Counted from the stretch's first letter, positions 26,027 through 36,355 are shown. The stretch: DNA of 64,000 bases from JBHELB01 sp041859045 (GCA_041859045.1 JBHELB010000007.1:1-64000); one strand, 5' to 3'. Numbers and translations are program-made. The notes: a model not told the origin generated them from the sequence alone.

Positions 26027-26545
26027 GTGGGTATAGGGCGGATCATCCAGAAACTCAAGCTGCGCTACGGTTCGCAGGACACCGTGCAGGCCACGTTGCG
26101 CCAGATGGGCGTGCGCATTGGAGAGCGCTGCCGCATTTATGCGTGGAACTTCGGCCCCGAACCGTGGCTCGTGCGCATTGGCAATCATGTCTGCATTTCA
26201 AACGATGTGACGTTCATATGTCATAACCTCAACTGGCCCTTTCAGGATCGTTACGAGTCGCTGACCGGGTTCGGCGCGATCGACATCAAGGACAACTGCC
26301 AGATCGGGGTGAACGTCACGATTCTTCCCAATGTCACCATCGGTCCCAACGCCATCGTTGGGGCGGGGAGCGTGGTGACCAAGGACGTGCCCCCGGATAT
26401 GGTCGTGGCCGGTAACCCCGCACGAATCATTTGCACCATGGCCGAGTACGAGCAGAAGTGCCTCGCGCGGCACATCGACATTCCGAAAGATCGCGAAGCC
26501 GCGCGGCGCGTCCTTGAGAAGCATTTTTGGGGAGACGGCGCATGA
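26027..26545 (+). CDS. Hexapeptide-repeat acyltransferase
   Basis: 172 residues. A left-handed beta-helix is visible as hexapeptide repeats from about residue 45 (VRIGNHVCISNDVTFI; AIDIKDNCQIGVNVTI; LPNVTIGPNAIVGAGSVVTK) and a typical end VVAGNPARII. The His in ICHNLNW may be catalytic, as in maltose O-acetyltransferase-like enzymes. GTG 26027 has GAAGGGG six bases upstream; GTG 26021 is too close. Its stop overlaps the ATG of a GT4 glycosyltransferase (ATGA), so the pair probably decorates one glycan. Confidence 0.88.
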   Translation: MGIGRIIQKLKLRYGSQDTVQATLRQMGVRIGERCRIYAWNFGPEPWLVRIGNHVCISNDVTFICHNLNWPFQDRYESLTGFGAIDIKDNCQIGVNVTILPNVTIGPNAIVGAGSVVTKDVPPDMVVAGNPARIICTMAEYEQKCLARHIDIPKDREAARRVLEKHFWGDGA

Positions 26546-27711
26546 AACTCGCGCTGCTCATGGGCAACCGGTTCAGCGCCTGGCACCTTGAGGCGTTCAA
26601 GCGGCTGCAGGGTATGCACGAGGTGGTTTGTTTCCGCGCCGAATCGGAAATCCAAAAGTATTTTGGCGAACGCGACGGCGGCCGTCTCGATTTCCCGATT
26701 GAGCGCATCTATTTCGACTACCAACGGGGCACGCCTCCCGCACGATGGCTGAACACGATGACCCTGCGCTACCGCGGGCGCGAACCGCGGATTCTGCCGT
26801 TTCACGAGCGGTTGCGCGGCATGGACGCCGTGTTGACCTGGGAACTGTTCACGGATTGGACGCGTGAAGCGCTTGAGGCGCGCGCGCGTTACGGCACGCC
26901 CGTGCACATCATGGTTTGGGACAATATCCCCTTCAACAACGAGCAGACCCCGGAGCGCCGTGCAATTAAGCAACGCGCGATCGAAACGGCCGATCGCTTC
27001 TGGGTCTATACCGAGCGCTCGCGCCGCATGTTGCTGCTCGAAGGCGTGTGCGAGGAACGTATCGTCCGCGTCAATCCAGGCGTGGATACGGAGCTTTTCG
27101 CGCCGGGAGAGAGAGACCGTGCGGCGTCTGGGCTTCCCGAAGACGCGTTGACGCTGCTGTTTGTGGGTTGGTTCCTTCCCCGCAAAGGCCTCGACTTCCT
27201 GCTCTACGCGCTGCGCGGTCTGCGCGACGATCCGGCGTTGGCGGGGCGCGACATTCGCCTGCTAATGGTCGGTTCCGGGCCGGGCCGCGATCGCATCGAG
27301 GCGTTGATCGCGCGCCTGAATCTCCAGGACTCGTGCCATTTCGCCGGTTCGCTGCCCTACGACCGCATGCCTCAGGCATTTCGAGCCGCGGACCTCTTCG
27401 TGTTGCCGAGCATCGCCGAACCCGGTTGGCAAGAGCAATTTGGCATGTCGCTGATCGAGGCGATGTCCTGCGGCGTGCCGTGCGTGTCGACGTTCAGCGG
27501 GGCGATCCCCGAGATCCTTGGCGGCGCGGGAGTACTGTGTCAACCCAACGATTTCCTCGCGCTGCACGCAGCGATCAAGGGATTGCTCCTTGACCCTGCC
27601 GCACGCATGGCGCTGGGACGCGTCGCCCGCATGCGCGCCCGCGAAGAGTTCGGACTCGCCGCGCAGGCGCAGGCCTTTGAGCGAGGGCTATTTCAGCAGA
27701 CATCTCCGTGA
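26542..27711 (+). CDS. GT4 glycosyltransferase
   Basis: 389 residues with the GT-B fold. The C-terminal donor-binding half has VNPGVDTELFAPG, LLFVGWFLPRKGLDFLLYAL, CHFAGSLPYDRMPQAFRAAD and the EQFGMSLIEAMSCGVP acidic motif. The N-terminal acceptor half begins MKLALLMGNRFSAWHLEAF. It starts four bases inside the stop of the acyltransferase gene. The two may build or acetylate a surface sugar. The acceptor and donor are not readable from sequence. Confidence 0.9.
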   Translation: MKLALLMGNRFSAWHLEAFKRLQGMHEVVCFRAESEIQKYFGERDGGRLDFPIERIYFDYQRGTPPARWLNTMTLRYRGREPRILPFHERLRGMDAVLTWELFTDWTREALEARARYGTPVHIMVWDNIPFNNEQTPERRAIKQRAIETADRFWVYTERSRRMLLLEGVCEERIVRVNPGVDTELFAPGERDRAASGLPEDALTLLFVGWFLPRKGLDFLLYALRGLRDDPALAGRDIRLLMVGSGPGRDRIEALIARLNLQDSCHFAGSLPYDRMPQAFRAADLFVLPSIAEPGWQEQFGMSLIEAMSCGVPCVSTFSGAIPEILGGAGVLCQPNDFLALHAAIKGLLLDPAARMALGRVARMRAREEFGLAAQAQAFERGLFQQTSP

Positions 27712-27809
27712 GCCTTGTGGCTTCGGGGCGGCTTGATGCACGAGCGCGCGACAGGCCAGGAATTCGCTACCTCTTCGGTCTGTTTCTTTTCCCAAGGAGG
27801 TCCATGCCT

Positions 27810-29888
27810 ATGCCCGCCGAACTCAGTCGAACCCCAAACCGCCTGGTCGACGCCACGAGCCCTTACCTGCTTCAGCACGCGTACAATCCCGTGGATTGGT
27901 ACCCCTGGGGCGAAGAGGCCCTTCAGCGCGCGCGGGCGGAGGACAAGCCCGTCTTCCTGTCGATTGGGTACTCCGCGTGCCATTGGTGTCATGTAATGGC
28001 ACATGAATCCTTCGAAGACCTCGAGACGGCCGCGCTGTTGAACGAGCACTTCGTGTGCATCAAAGTGGATCGCGAGGAGCGCCCCGACCTCGACGAAATT
28101 TACATGAGCGCCGTGCAGATCATGACCCGCAGCGGCGGCTGGCCGATGTCCGTGTTTCTCACGCCGTCGCTGAAGCCGTTTTACTGCGGGACTTACTTCC
28201 CGCCGCGCGACGTGCCCGGCCGTCCAGGCTTCAAGACGCTGCTTCACTTTCTCGTGCAGGCGTGGACAGAACGCCGCGACGAAGTCGTTTCGACGGCCAA
28301 TCAGCTGACGGATTACGTTCAGCGCGCCGCAGATCAGCGGCTGTCGGCGGCATCTCCGATTTCGTCTCAGATTCTCGATGTGGCGTTCGAAGGTGTCGCC
28401 GAAGCCTTCGACCTTCACAACGGCGGCTTGCAGGGCGCACCCAAGTTTCCTTCCGCGCCGATGGTCTCCCTGCTCCTGCGTCATCACCGCCGCACGGGAT
28501 TCGCTCAGGCGGCGGGAATGGCGGCATTCACGCTCGAGAAAATGGCGCACGGCGGTATTCGCGATCACCTTGGCGGCGGATTCCATCGCTATTCGGTGGA
28601 CGAACATTGGCTCGTGCCACATTTCGAGAAGATGCTGTACGACAACGCGCAACTCGCCCAGGCATATCTCGAGGGATATCAGGTCACAGGCGCGTCGCTG
28701 TTTCGCGAAGTGGCCGAGGAAACCTTCGCCTATATTCTCCGTGAACTCACTTCGCCTGAAGGGGCGTTCTACTCTTCCGAAGACGCCGACAGCGAAGGCC
28801 GCGAAGGCGAGTTTTATGTGTGGACCCGCGAGGAAGTGCTTGACGCGCTGGGAGCGGAAGACGGACGCGTATTTGCGGGGTGTTACGGCGTGCTGGCCGA
28901 GGGAAACTTCCCGTCGCACGAGGCGTACCATCGCGGAAAGAACATCCTGCACTTGCCCGCCTCGCTCGAGGATTGTGCCCGCGAGTTGAGCATGGAACTC
29001 TCGGCGCTTGCGCAACTGCTCGAACGCACTCGGCATGCATTGTTTGAGCGGCGCGCGCAGCGCGTGCGGCCAGGACTGGACGACAAGATACTAACCTCGT
29101 GGAACGCGCTGGCGATTTCCGCGTTGGCGCGTGGCGCCCAAGTGTTGGGGCGTAGCGACCACGCCGTAGCCGCCGCGCGGGCCGCCGACTTCATCCTGAA
29201 GTGCATGCGGCACGACGGCGTGTTGATGCGCGTCTATCGCAAAGGGGCATTGGCACAGCCAGGATTTCTCGACGACTATGCGTTTCTTCTTGTGGCGCTC
29301 ATCGATCTCTACGAGACGGATTTCAACGCACGTTGGCGAGTGGCTGCCGTCGAGGTCGCTGAAGGGATGTGCGAGCGCTTTCTTGATCGTGCCGAAGGCG
29401 GTTTCTATAGCGCTGCCGTATCGCAAGACGATCTGTTTGTTCGCGTAAAACCGGTGTATGACGGCGCGGAGCCTTCCGGCAACACGATGGCCGCGCAGGG
29501 CTTGCTTCGCCTCGGACGTCTCTTGGACAACGCTGAATACACGGAACAAGCGGCGCGAATCCTCTTTCGTTGCGAGGAGAACCTGCGCACCTCGCCGCTC
29601 GGTTTCCTGAAACTCGCGTGCGTCGCCGATTTCTACCTGGAGTCGCCGCGCGAGGTCGTCGTGGCGGGCGCGCTGGACGATCCGCGTACCCTGCGTTTGC
29701 TTGGCGTGTTGCGCGCGCCGTACGCACCGAATACAGTGGTGGCGCATGCAGCGCCCGGCGAAGACTACGCGGACATTCCGTTGCTGCGCGGCCGAGCGCC
29801 GGTGGATGGCAGTCCGGCGGTATACGTGTGCGAACACTACGCATGCCGGCGGCCCGTCACAACGCCGGAGGAATTGGAGCAACTGTGA
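27810..29888 (+). CDS. DUF255 thioredoxin-domain protein, YyaL-like
   Basis: 692 residues, normal for the YyaL/SPATA20 family. The N-terminal thioredoxin-like part begins NRLVDATSPYLLQHAYNPVD and carries YSACHWCHVMAHESFED with a CxxC pair, then SGGWPMSVFLTP. The remainder is an (alpha/alpha)6 barrel like that of sugar epimerases, with GGFHRYSVDEHWLVPHFEKM and EDADSEG. No signal peptide, so it is cytosolic. The function is not established. ATG 27810 lies nine bases after AAGGAGG; ATG 27804 is only three bases away. Followed by dsbD after 33 bases, which suggests a redox link. Confidence 0.88.
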   Translation: MPAELSRTPNRLVDATSPYLLQHAYNPVDWYPWGEEALQRARAEDKPVFLSIGYSACHWCHVMAHESFEDLETAALLNEHFVCIKVDREERPDLDEIYMSAVQIMTRSGGWPMSVFLTPSLKPFYCGTYFPPRDVPGRPGFKTLLHFLVQAWTERRDEVVSTANQLTDYVQRAADQRLSAASPISSQILDVAFEGVAEAFDLHNGGLQGAPKFPSAPMVSLLLRHHRRTGFAQAAGMAAFTLEKMAHGGIRDHLGGGFHRYSVDEHWLVPHFEKMLYDNAQLAQAYLEGYQVTGASLFREVAEETFAYILRELTSPEGAFYSSEDADSEGREGEFYVWTREEVLDALGAEDGRVFAGCYGVLAEGNFPSHEAYHRGKNILHLPASLEDCARELSMELSALAQLLERTRHALFERRAQRVRPGLDDKILTSWNALAISALARGAQVLGRSDHAVAAARAADFILKCMRHDGVLMRVYRKGALAQPGFLDDYAFLLVALIDLYETDFNARWRVAAVEVAEGMCERFLDRAEGGFYSAAVSQDDLFVRVKPVYDGAEPSGNTMAAQGLLRLGRLLDNAEYTEQAARILFRCEENLRTSPLGFLKLACVADFYLESPREVVVAGALDDPRTLRLLGVLRAPYAPNTVVAHAAPGEDYADIPLLRGRAPVDGSPAVYVCEHYACRRPVTTPEELEQL

Positions 29889-29921
29889 CGCTGGCGCTAC
29901 CACGAGGGAGATAGGTAGTCC

Positions 29922-31673
29922 ATGGCAAGATTAGCGGTCTTTTTTCAGATGGTCGTCATGCTGCTCTGCGCGTTCGCGCCGAGCGCCATCGCGCAAGGTG
30001 CGCCGGAACTGCGCGTGGAGACGCTGTACTCCGCGGACGCCGTAGCGCCGGGTGGTTCGATCGAGATCGCCGTGCGTGCGCAGTTGCCCGAAGGGTGGCA
30101 CACAAACGCCCACGAACCCCTTGAGGATTACCTCATCCCCACCAGGTTAACCCTTGACCTTCCCGCGGAATTTCGTGTCGTCAAGATCGTCTACCCGGAA
30201 GCCAAGCGGCTGAGACTGTCGTTTTCAGACTCCGAACTGGCGGTGTACGAGACGAACTTTGTCATCGGTGTTGTACTCGAGGCCACCAGCGCCGCTGCGC
30301 CGGGCGAGGTGAATTTTTCAGGTTCCCTGCGCTACCAGGCGTGCTCGGATACTCAGTGCGCGCCGCCCAAGACCGTACCGGTACCGCTTCGGATACGCGT
30401 GGCCGCGCAAGGACAGACGCCGGTTCCCGAAAACACCGAGCTCTTCGCCACGCTCGCGTTGAGCACCGCGCAGGCCGCTGCGCCGTCGGATTCCGTCAAC
30501 CCGACGCCAGGCCCCGAGCCGGTAAAGCGCGTTGCGGAGGGCGACACGTGGCGGCGCGATGTCGAGGCATTCACCGTCGCCAATGTCGGCGCGTTCATGA
30601 CGCCGTCGCAGTTCCTTCAGTTTCTGGACGAGGCTGAATCCGGGCGTGGCCGCGGCGGCGCGGGACTGTTCGAAGGGCGCACGCTGGGCGCGGTGCTGTT
30701 GTTGACGCTGCTGGGCGGATTGCTGCTGAACCTCACGCCCTGCGTGCTGCCGCTAATTCCTATCAACGTCGCGATCATTGGCGCGGGCGCGCGCGCGGGC
30801 TCCAAGGCCCAGGGTTTTGCACTTGGCGCAACCTACGGACTCGGAATCGCGCTGGTCTACGGCGCGCTCGGGTTGTTTGTCGTGCTCGCCGGGGCCACCT
30901 TCGGCGCGATCAACGCCTCGCCCTGGTTCAACCTCACCATCGCGGTCTTGTTCGCAGCGCTCGCGCTCGCGATGTTCGATGTGTTTTTGATCGACTTCAC
31001 GCGGTATCAGGCGCGTTTGGGGGGGCGTAAGAAGGGCGGCTATTTTGCGGCGTTCTTCATGGGCGGTGTTTCCGCGTTGCTTGCCGGCGCATGCGTGGCG
31101 CCGGTGGTTATCGCCGTGCTGCTCTTTTCTCAAGACCTCTACGCGAAAGGCCACTATGGCGCGCTGGCGCTTCCCTTTTTGCTCGGCGCGGGGATGGCCT
31201 TGCCGTGGCCGTTCGCGGGGGCGGGACTTTCGTTCCTGCCTAAGCCCGGCCGCTGGATGGACCGCGTGAAGTACGGTTTCGGCGTGCTGATTCTCGCGCT
31301 GGCCGCATATTACGGCTATACCGCGTATGGTCTATTTTCGCAGCGAAACGCCGATCCCGCCGCCGTTACCGCCAGTGTCGCGGCGCTGGAGCAAGGAGGC
31401 TGGCGGAGTTCTCTCGATGAGGGGCTCGCCAAGGCCCGCGCGGAGAAGAAACCGGTTCTCATCGATTTTTGGGCGACGTGGTGCAAGAACTGTAAGGTGA
31501 TGAATGAGACGACGTTCAAGAATCCCGATGTGCAACGACGTCTGGATGGATACGTCAAGGTGAAGTATCAGGCCGAAGACCCCGATTCCCCTCCGCACAA
31601 AGAAATACTGGAACGGTTTGATATCGTGGGATTACCCGGCATCGTCGTGCTTCGCCCCAATACGGCAGATTAG
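29922..31673 (+). CDS. dsbD: Thiol:disulfide interchange protein DsbD
   Basis: 583 residues with all three DsbD parts. A signal peptide (cut after AIA) leads to the periplasmic alpha domain, with its Cys pair in YQACSDTQCAPPKTV. The membrane domain from about residue 250 has the two redox cysteines in NLTPCVLPLIP and LAGACVAPVV, and about eight helices. The C-terminal thioredoxin domain has FWATWCKNCKVMNETTF. The protein carries electrons from cytosolic thioredoxin to the periplasm to reduce disulfides. Its stop overlaps the end of the convergent signal peptidase gene by 4 bases. Confidence 0.94.
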   Translation: MARLAVFFQMVVMLLCAFAPSAIAQGAPELRVETLYSADAVAPGGSIEIAVRAQLPEGWHTNAHEPLEDYLIPTRLTLDLPAEFRVVKIVYPEAKRLRLSFSDSELAVYETNFVIGVVLEATSAAAPGEVNFSGSLRYQACSDTQCAPPKTVPVPLRIRVAAQGQTPVPENTELFATLALSTAQAAAPSDSVNPTPGPEPVKRVAEGDTWRRDVEAFTVANVGAFMTPSQFLQFLDEAESGRGRGGAGLFEGRTLGAVLLLTLLGGLLLNLTPCVLPLIPINVAIIGAGARAGSKAQGFALGATYGLGIALVYGALGLFVVLAGATFGAINASPWFNLTIAVLFAALALAMFDVFLIDFTRYQARLGGRKKGGYFAAFFMGGVSALLAGACVAPVVIAVLLFSQDLYAKGHYGALALPFLLGAGMALPWPFAGAGLSFLPKPGRWMDRVKYGFGVLILALAAYYGYTAYGLFSQRNADPAAVTASVAALEQGGWRSSLDEGLAKARAEKKPVLIDFWATWCKNCKVMNETTFKNPDVQRRLDGYVKVKYQAEDPDSPPHKEILERFDIVGLPGIVVLRPNTAD

Positions 31674-32230
31674 CTCCCGGCGGAGTTCACCAATGCAAAC
31701 CGCTTGATCTGTCCAGCCCTTGAGAATGGCAGGTAGCGGAGCACGACTCTTCCGATGACGTCCTGCGCCGGTACGGTTCGTCGCAGTCCTTTTGACGCGT
31801 CCCATGTGCTGCTGTCGTCGCTCTGGTTGCGGTTGTCGCCGAGCACCAGATACTCATTCTCGGGGATGGCGACTTCAGCCATCTCATAGACCATCGGTTC
31901 GCGCGTGTACGGCTCCGAAGCGTAGTGTCCATTTACAAACAGCCCGCCCTCTGTGACACGCACCCGATCCCCACCAACGCCCACGATTCGCTTGACCAAG
32001 TACCCCCCGGCCTGCTCCGGGTCTCTCAGCACTACGATATCGCCGCGTCGATAGGAGGTGTCATGCACTGTCGCCAGGTAGTCTCCGCTCTGCAGCGTAG
32101 GCGCCATCGACTCCGACGGCACGAGAAAGAAACGCAGATGCAGTCCGGCGAACAGGTAGACCACGATGGGCGCACTCAGAATGATCGCGCAATAGAAGAT
32201 CACGCGGCCTTTAGACAATGGCTGGGACAT
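31670..32230 (-). CDS. lepB: Signal peptidase I
   Basis: 186 residues with one N-terminal membrane segment (VIFYCAIILSAPIVVYLFAG). The catalytic Ser is in VPSESMAPTLQSGDYL, the catalytic Lys in YLVKRIVGVGGDRV, and box E is LGDNRNQSDDS. It cleaves signal peptides at the outer face of the inner membrane. Start 32230 has AAAGGAG six bases upstream. It is 34 bases after the sigma-54 activator gene on the same strand. Confidence 0.94.
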   Translation of the reverse strand: MSQPLSKGRVIFYCAIILSAPIVVYLFAGLHLRFFLVPSESMAPTLQSGDYLATVHDTSYRRGDIVVLRDPEQAGGYLVKRIVGVGGDRVRVTEGGLFVNGHYASEPYTREPMVYEMAEVAIPENEYLVLGDNRNQSDDSSTWDASKGLRRTVPAQDVIGRVVLRYLPFSRAGQIKRFALVNSAGS

Positions 32231-32264
32231 GATCTACTCCTTTGCGTCCTAGAAATGCCAGGAA

Positions 32265-33833
32265 TTAGGCCACGCCGCCTGCACGGTAGCGGCGCGGGTC
32301 GATGTGGTGTTTGCGCACACGGAGTCCCATGACTCGTTCCGTGATGCCCAGCGATTCCGCCGCTTTGACCATATTGCCCCGCGACGTTTTGAGCGACTCG
32401 ACGATCATCTCGCGTTCCACCGCGTCCAATGCCGCATCCAGACCGCCGCGCATGATCGTGCCGCTGGCCTCCGCCGTTTGCAGCGTGGGGGGGAAATGGT
32501 GGCCATGAATCACGTCGTCGGTGGTTAGCACGACGGCGCGCTCGATGCAATTCTCAAGTTCGCGCACGTTACCCGGCCAGTGATAGCTCATCAGCATATC
32601 GATCGCCGGCGTCGAGATTCGCCGCACATTCTTGTGCATCGACTTGCTGTACTTGTCGATGAAAAAGTTCGCCAAATCCAGGATGTCCGCGCGCCGTTCC
32701 CGTAGCGGAGGAATGTGGATGGGGAAAACATTCAGCCGATAATAAAGATCCTGGCGGAAAATGTTTTGGTCCATCAACTCCTCAAGATTTCGATTGGTGG
32801 CCGCGATCACCCGCACATCGACCTTGATCGTGTCCGTGCTGCCCACACGCTCGAACTCGCGCTCCTGCAACACCCGCAACAGCCGGATTTGCATGTGCGG
32901 CGACAGATCGCCGATCTCGTCCAAGAAGATCGTCCCCGTATCCGCCAGTTCGAAGCGGCCCTTACGCTGCATCGTCGCGCCGGTGAACGCCCCCTTCTCG
33001 TGTCCGAACAGTTCGCTCTCGATGATCGACTCCGGCAACGCCGCGCAGTTCACCCGAATAAACGGCCGCGTCGCGCGATGACTGTTGTAATGAATGGCGT
33101 GTGCCACCAACTCCTTGCCCACACCGCTCTCGCCGCGGATCAGCACGGTCGTGTCGCTTTTGGCCACCTGCGCGATCAGCCCATATACCCCCTGCATCGC
33201 GCTCGACGACCCAATGATGTTGGCGGGGCGAAACCGGTTCTCCAGTTCCGCCTGGAGCCGCTGATTTTCCTCCATCAGCCGCTGCCGTTCTTCCATCGCC
33301 TGCTGCCGCAGGCGCACCGCCTGCGCGATCATCGACGCAATGATCGACAGCAGTCGCTCGTCTTCGTCGAGCGATACGGTATCGCCGAACAACCGATCCA
33401 CGCTCAGCGCACCCACCGTCTCGTTGCCGATCTTGATCGGTACGCAGATGAAGCTGATCTGTGACTTCTCCAACTTCTGTCGCGCGCCTGTGCGATCGAG
33501 GAAAGAGGGTTCCTCCGAAATTCGCGGAACCACCATCGCTCGCCCTTCGGCCACGACCCGGCCCGTGATGCCCTCGCCGCGATGGTAGCGCCCGCGCTCT
33601 CGTTGCGATGCCGAGAGTCCGTGCGCGGCTTCGATGTAGATGTCGCCCGTGTCGCGGTTCAGCAAGGTCAGCGTGCCGCGTTCCATGCCGGTGTGCAACG
33701 CGATAGCCTCCAGCAGCGCCGGTACTTCGTCTCGAAGATCAATGCTTCGATCGAGCCGCTGGGATACGTCAAACAGCAACGAGAGTTCATCTAGCTCTTG
33801 TTTGACGGTGGGATTCGCCGTCTCGGAGGACAT
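32265..33833 (-). CDS. Sigma-54 activator with GAF domain, NifA-like layout
   Basis: 522 residues. Residues about 20-175 are a GAF sensor domain. Then comes a coiled linker rich in Gln and Glu (EERQRLMEENQRLQAELENR). Residues about 205-440 are the AAA+ domain: Walker A GESGVGKE, GAFTGA in full (contacts sigma-54), and Walker B TIFLDEIGDL. The C-terminus is a Fis-type helix-turn-helix (NMVKAAESLGITERVMG). No receiver domain, so it is controlled by the GAF ligand. Target promoters are not evident here. It sits upstream of lepB, possibly co-transcribed. Confidence 0.93.
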   Translation of the reverse strand: MSSETANPTVKQELDELSLLFDVSQRLDRSIDLRDEVPALLEAIALHTGMERGTLTLLNRDTGDIYIEAAHGLSASQRERGRYHRGEGITGRVVAEGRAMVVPRISEEPSFLDRTGARQKLEKSQISFICVPIKIGNETVGALSVDRLFGDTVSLDEDERLLSIIASMIAQAVRLRQQAMEERQRLMEENQRLQAELENRFRPANIIGSSSAMQGVYGLIAQVAKSDTTVLIRGESGVGKELVAHAIHYNSHRATRPFIRVNCAALPESIIESELFGHEKGAFTGATMQRKGRFELADTGTIFLDEIGDLSPHMQIRLLRVLQEREFERVGSTDTIKVDVRVIAATNRNLEELMDQNIFRQDLYYRLNVFPIHIPPLRERRADILDLANFFIDKYSKSMHKNVRRISTPAIDMLMSYHWPGNVRELENCIERAVVLTTDDVIHGHHFPPTLQTAEASGTIMRGGLDAALDAVEREMIVESLKTSRGNMVKAAESLGITERVMGLRVRKHHIDPRRYRAGGVA

Positions 33834-34126
33834 TTCAGCTCCCTTGTCGGCGGACGCAACTTCCTCGCCCGCCTTTCTGGCGCATCAAGAGGCCGTTCAC
33901 CCGTGTGCGGGGCGAAAAAGCTCTCTATGCGTCGTGCCCGGTCTCAGAATACAGTAACGACGGAAGTGTAGGAAAAAGTCACAAAAATGTCAATTTTTCG
34001 AGCCGATTGCTGAAGAAGGTAGTCAGATTTTAATGGTATTACGCTTCTGTAGTACTGGCGAAACGGCGGGACAAGGCGGTGTTTTCTCCGCGTATCACAC
34101 CATTTCCCATGATGTGTAGCGCGGCA
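33834..34126. other. Non-coding gap upstream of the sigma-54 activator
   Basis: This 293-base gap, between the activator start and the membrane protein stop, contains an AT-richer stretch at 33955-34040. I see no gene and no clear hairpin. It probably holds the promoter of the activator gene, but I cannot place the boxes. Confidence 0.4.
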
Positions 34127-36355
34127 TTATCTGAAACTTTTTAGGCCCCGCGCAGCCAGCAGAGCGGCCGTAAGGAAGGTGGACAGAGACAGGAGGGAAC
34201 CAGCCCATATCTCCCACGGCGAGTAGACGAAGCGGAGTCGATGGGGGCCCTGCGGCACGAAGACTCCTCGAAACAAGCCGTTCACCCGCAAGATAGGCGT
34301 CCGCTCGCCGTCGAGTGTTGCATGCCATCCCTGTGCCCATGTGTCCGCAAGGACGACGATCCCCGGCTCGTTTGCCTCAACATCGAGCAGAATCTCTTCC
34401 GGCAGGTCCCGTACCACGGCACATTTTCCTGTGGTTGGGCTGTCCTGGGGTGTTGCATTCAGTTTTTCTGCTCCCCCTGGCCCTTCCGCGAAGAGAATAG
34501 CTTCCTCTGCAGGGCGTGCGCCGGGGTGCTGGGCCTCTAGAATGGCGTTTTCCGCGCCGCCTTTGACCCAGCGCCAGCGGCCTACCCACGTGGCGCGCGT
34601 CGGCGGAGTCTTGCGTTCAAACAGCCGGACTTCGCCGTGGGGTGGGCGCTGGGCAAACGCATCCGCTTCACCCAGCCAGCGGATAGCTTCGGCGGGACTG
34701 CGCGGCCCCTCGATCACCACCCGGACCGCCATCGCGTCGAGTGCGCGCACGCGTGAGACGCCCGGCGGCGGCCCGGAAGCGGCTTCATCCGCGCCAGGAC
34801 GAAGCGCTTGCCACCACAGCGCCTGCTCGCGCGTGAGTGGAAGTCCTTCGCCGCCCGCCACATCCATCGGAAACAGCATTCCGAGATTCGCGATCAGGCC
34901 CGTATCCAGGTCGTTGGGGAGGAGAAACAGTCGGCCTTCCTGGGCGGTATCGCCCGCCACGGTGAGGGAGTCCTGATACCGTGTATAACAGCCCGGGGCG
35001 TCCTGAAAGGGGTGACTATATCGGTTGACGTTGGCGCCGTAGAGATCGCTGAAGGCCAAGACGGACAATATCGCCACGGTAATCGCGCCAAGCGTTCGCT
35101 TGCCGAAGACAAGGGCGGGCAAGGCCGCCGCTGCGGCCACCAGAAGATAGCCGCGGCCCTGTCCCGCCGCGGCCCCAGCCAAAGCAAACCACCACAGCGC
35201 GGTCCCGGCGACAAGTCCCTTTCGCGGAAGTGCGCGCTGAGCCGCGGCGGGCATGAGCAGGCGCTCCGCGGCGGCGGCGGTGAGTACGCTTGCCGCCAAT
35301 GCCGCTGGAAGCGCGAACATATGTGCGGGGAACTGAAATGGCTGCGGAAGGATGGCTAGCACCGCGCTTCCCGCTAATACCGCGCCGAAAAAGAGGGTGT
35401 CCTTTCGAGCCGTCCGCGCGAAGAACCCGATCGGGAGCAAGAGCAGCGGGATGACGCCAAAGTACAGCAGCCGGGGCAGCGCGGGGGTTGAGGTGCCGAG
35501 CAAGTGGAAGGGGAAATCGCGCAGACTTCGCGGAGCCGCCGTCTGCATATCGGCGTTCCAGAGCAGCGGCGCTGGGGCGTCGAGCCGGGTCAGCCAGACC
35601 AATGTGGGCAGCCATTGCACGGCGGACAGGCCAAGCGCCAGCAACGCGGCGATGAGTAGTGAACGATGGAAAGTGGGGGACGAAGGTTCCAAGGCGGGGT
35701 CGCGCAGCCGCTGGGCCAGCAGTGCGTACGGAACGGCCGCCAGTAACACTACTGTCAGGGCGGCGGCGGACCCGCACAGGATAAGCGCCGTCAGAACCAA
35801 TCCCGACGCCAAGGAGAGAAGGAGCCGGGGCGTTCGCCTGAGTTCGCGAAGTATCCAGAACAGAAAAGGCGTCCAGGCCATCGCGGCCGCCAATGACGGA
35901 TGCGCCATCGCCGAGGCGGCCGTGCCGGAGAAGGCGTACACCACGCCGCCCAGTAAACAGGCGACATAGTTGAAGCCGAGGGCTCGGCCAAACAAAACGA
36001 AACCAATTCCCATGAGGCTTAGACATGCAAAGGCGTGCAACGCCATCGCGCGCTCCGTCGAACCCAGCAGAAACACGGCATGCGTTGGCTCGAGCAGGGC
36101 GTTGCGCCAGTCCGCGAAAAACGGCGTGCCGCAGAGCTGGCGAGGATTCCATAGAGGCAGTTCGCCCTCACGCAGTCGGCTGAACCCATAATGCAACGCT
36201 GGAAACACCTGCTGATACAGAACGCGGTTTTGATACGACTCCGCAATGGCGTCGGGACGGGTCTCCACGCGCGCCCAATACACCGGTGCGGCGGCGATGA
36301 AAGCCAAGAAGAGGGCGAACAGCGGCAGCGCCCGGTATCGGGATGGACCGTTCAT
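34127..36355 (-). CDS. YfhO-like polytopic membrane protein
   Basis: 742 residues. About a dozen hydrophobic segments fill residues 8-510, and the last one (about 715-735) is at the C-terminus. The segment LPLWNPRQLCGTPFFADWRNALLEP in the first loop is the YfhO signature, and the C-terminal part has LLDVEANEPGIVVLADTWAQGW and LRVNGLFRGVFVPQGPHRLRF, also typical. YfhO proteins are GT-C-like and are linked to glycosylation of lipoteichoic acids in Gram-positives; here the acceptor is unknown. The ATG overlaps the stop of the oxidoreductase gene upstream, so the pair is coupled. Confidence 0.8.
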   Translation of the reverse strand: MNGPSRYRALPLFALFLAFIAAAPVYWARVETRPDAIAESYQNRVLYQQVFPALHYGFSRLREGELPLWNPRQLCGTPFFADWRNALLEPTHAVFLLGSTERAMALHAFACLSLMGIGFVLFGRALGFNYVACLLGGVVYAFSGTAASAMAHPSLAAAMAWTPFLFWILRELRRTPRLLLSLASGLVLTALILCGSAAALTVVLLAAVPYALLAQRLRDPALEPSSPTFHRSLLIAALLALGLSAVQWLPTLVWLTRLDAPAPLLWNADMQTAAPRSLRDFPFHLLGTSTPALPRLLYFGVIPLLLLPIGFFARTARKDTLFFGAVLAGSAVLAILPQPFQFPAHMFALPAALAASVLTAAAAERLLMPAAAQRALPRKGLVAGTALWWFALAGAAAGQGRGYLLVAAAAALPALVFGKRTLGAITVAILSVLAFSDLYGANVNRYSHPFQDAPGCYTRYQDSLTVAGDTAQEGRLFLLPNDLDTGLIANLGMLFPMDVAGGEGLPLTREQALWWQALRPGADEAASGPPPGVSRVRALDAMAVRVVIEGPRSPAEAIRWLGEADAFAQRPPHGEVRLFERKTPPTRATWVGRWRWVKGGAENAILEAQHPGARPAEEAILFAEGPGGAEKLNATPQDSPTTGKCAVVRDLPEEILLDVEANEPGIVVLADTWAQGWHATLDGERTPILRVNGLFRGVFVPQGPHRLRFVYSPWEIWAGSLLSLSTFLTAALLAARGLKSFR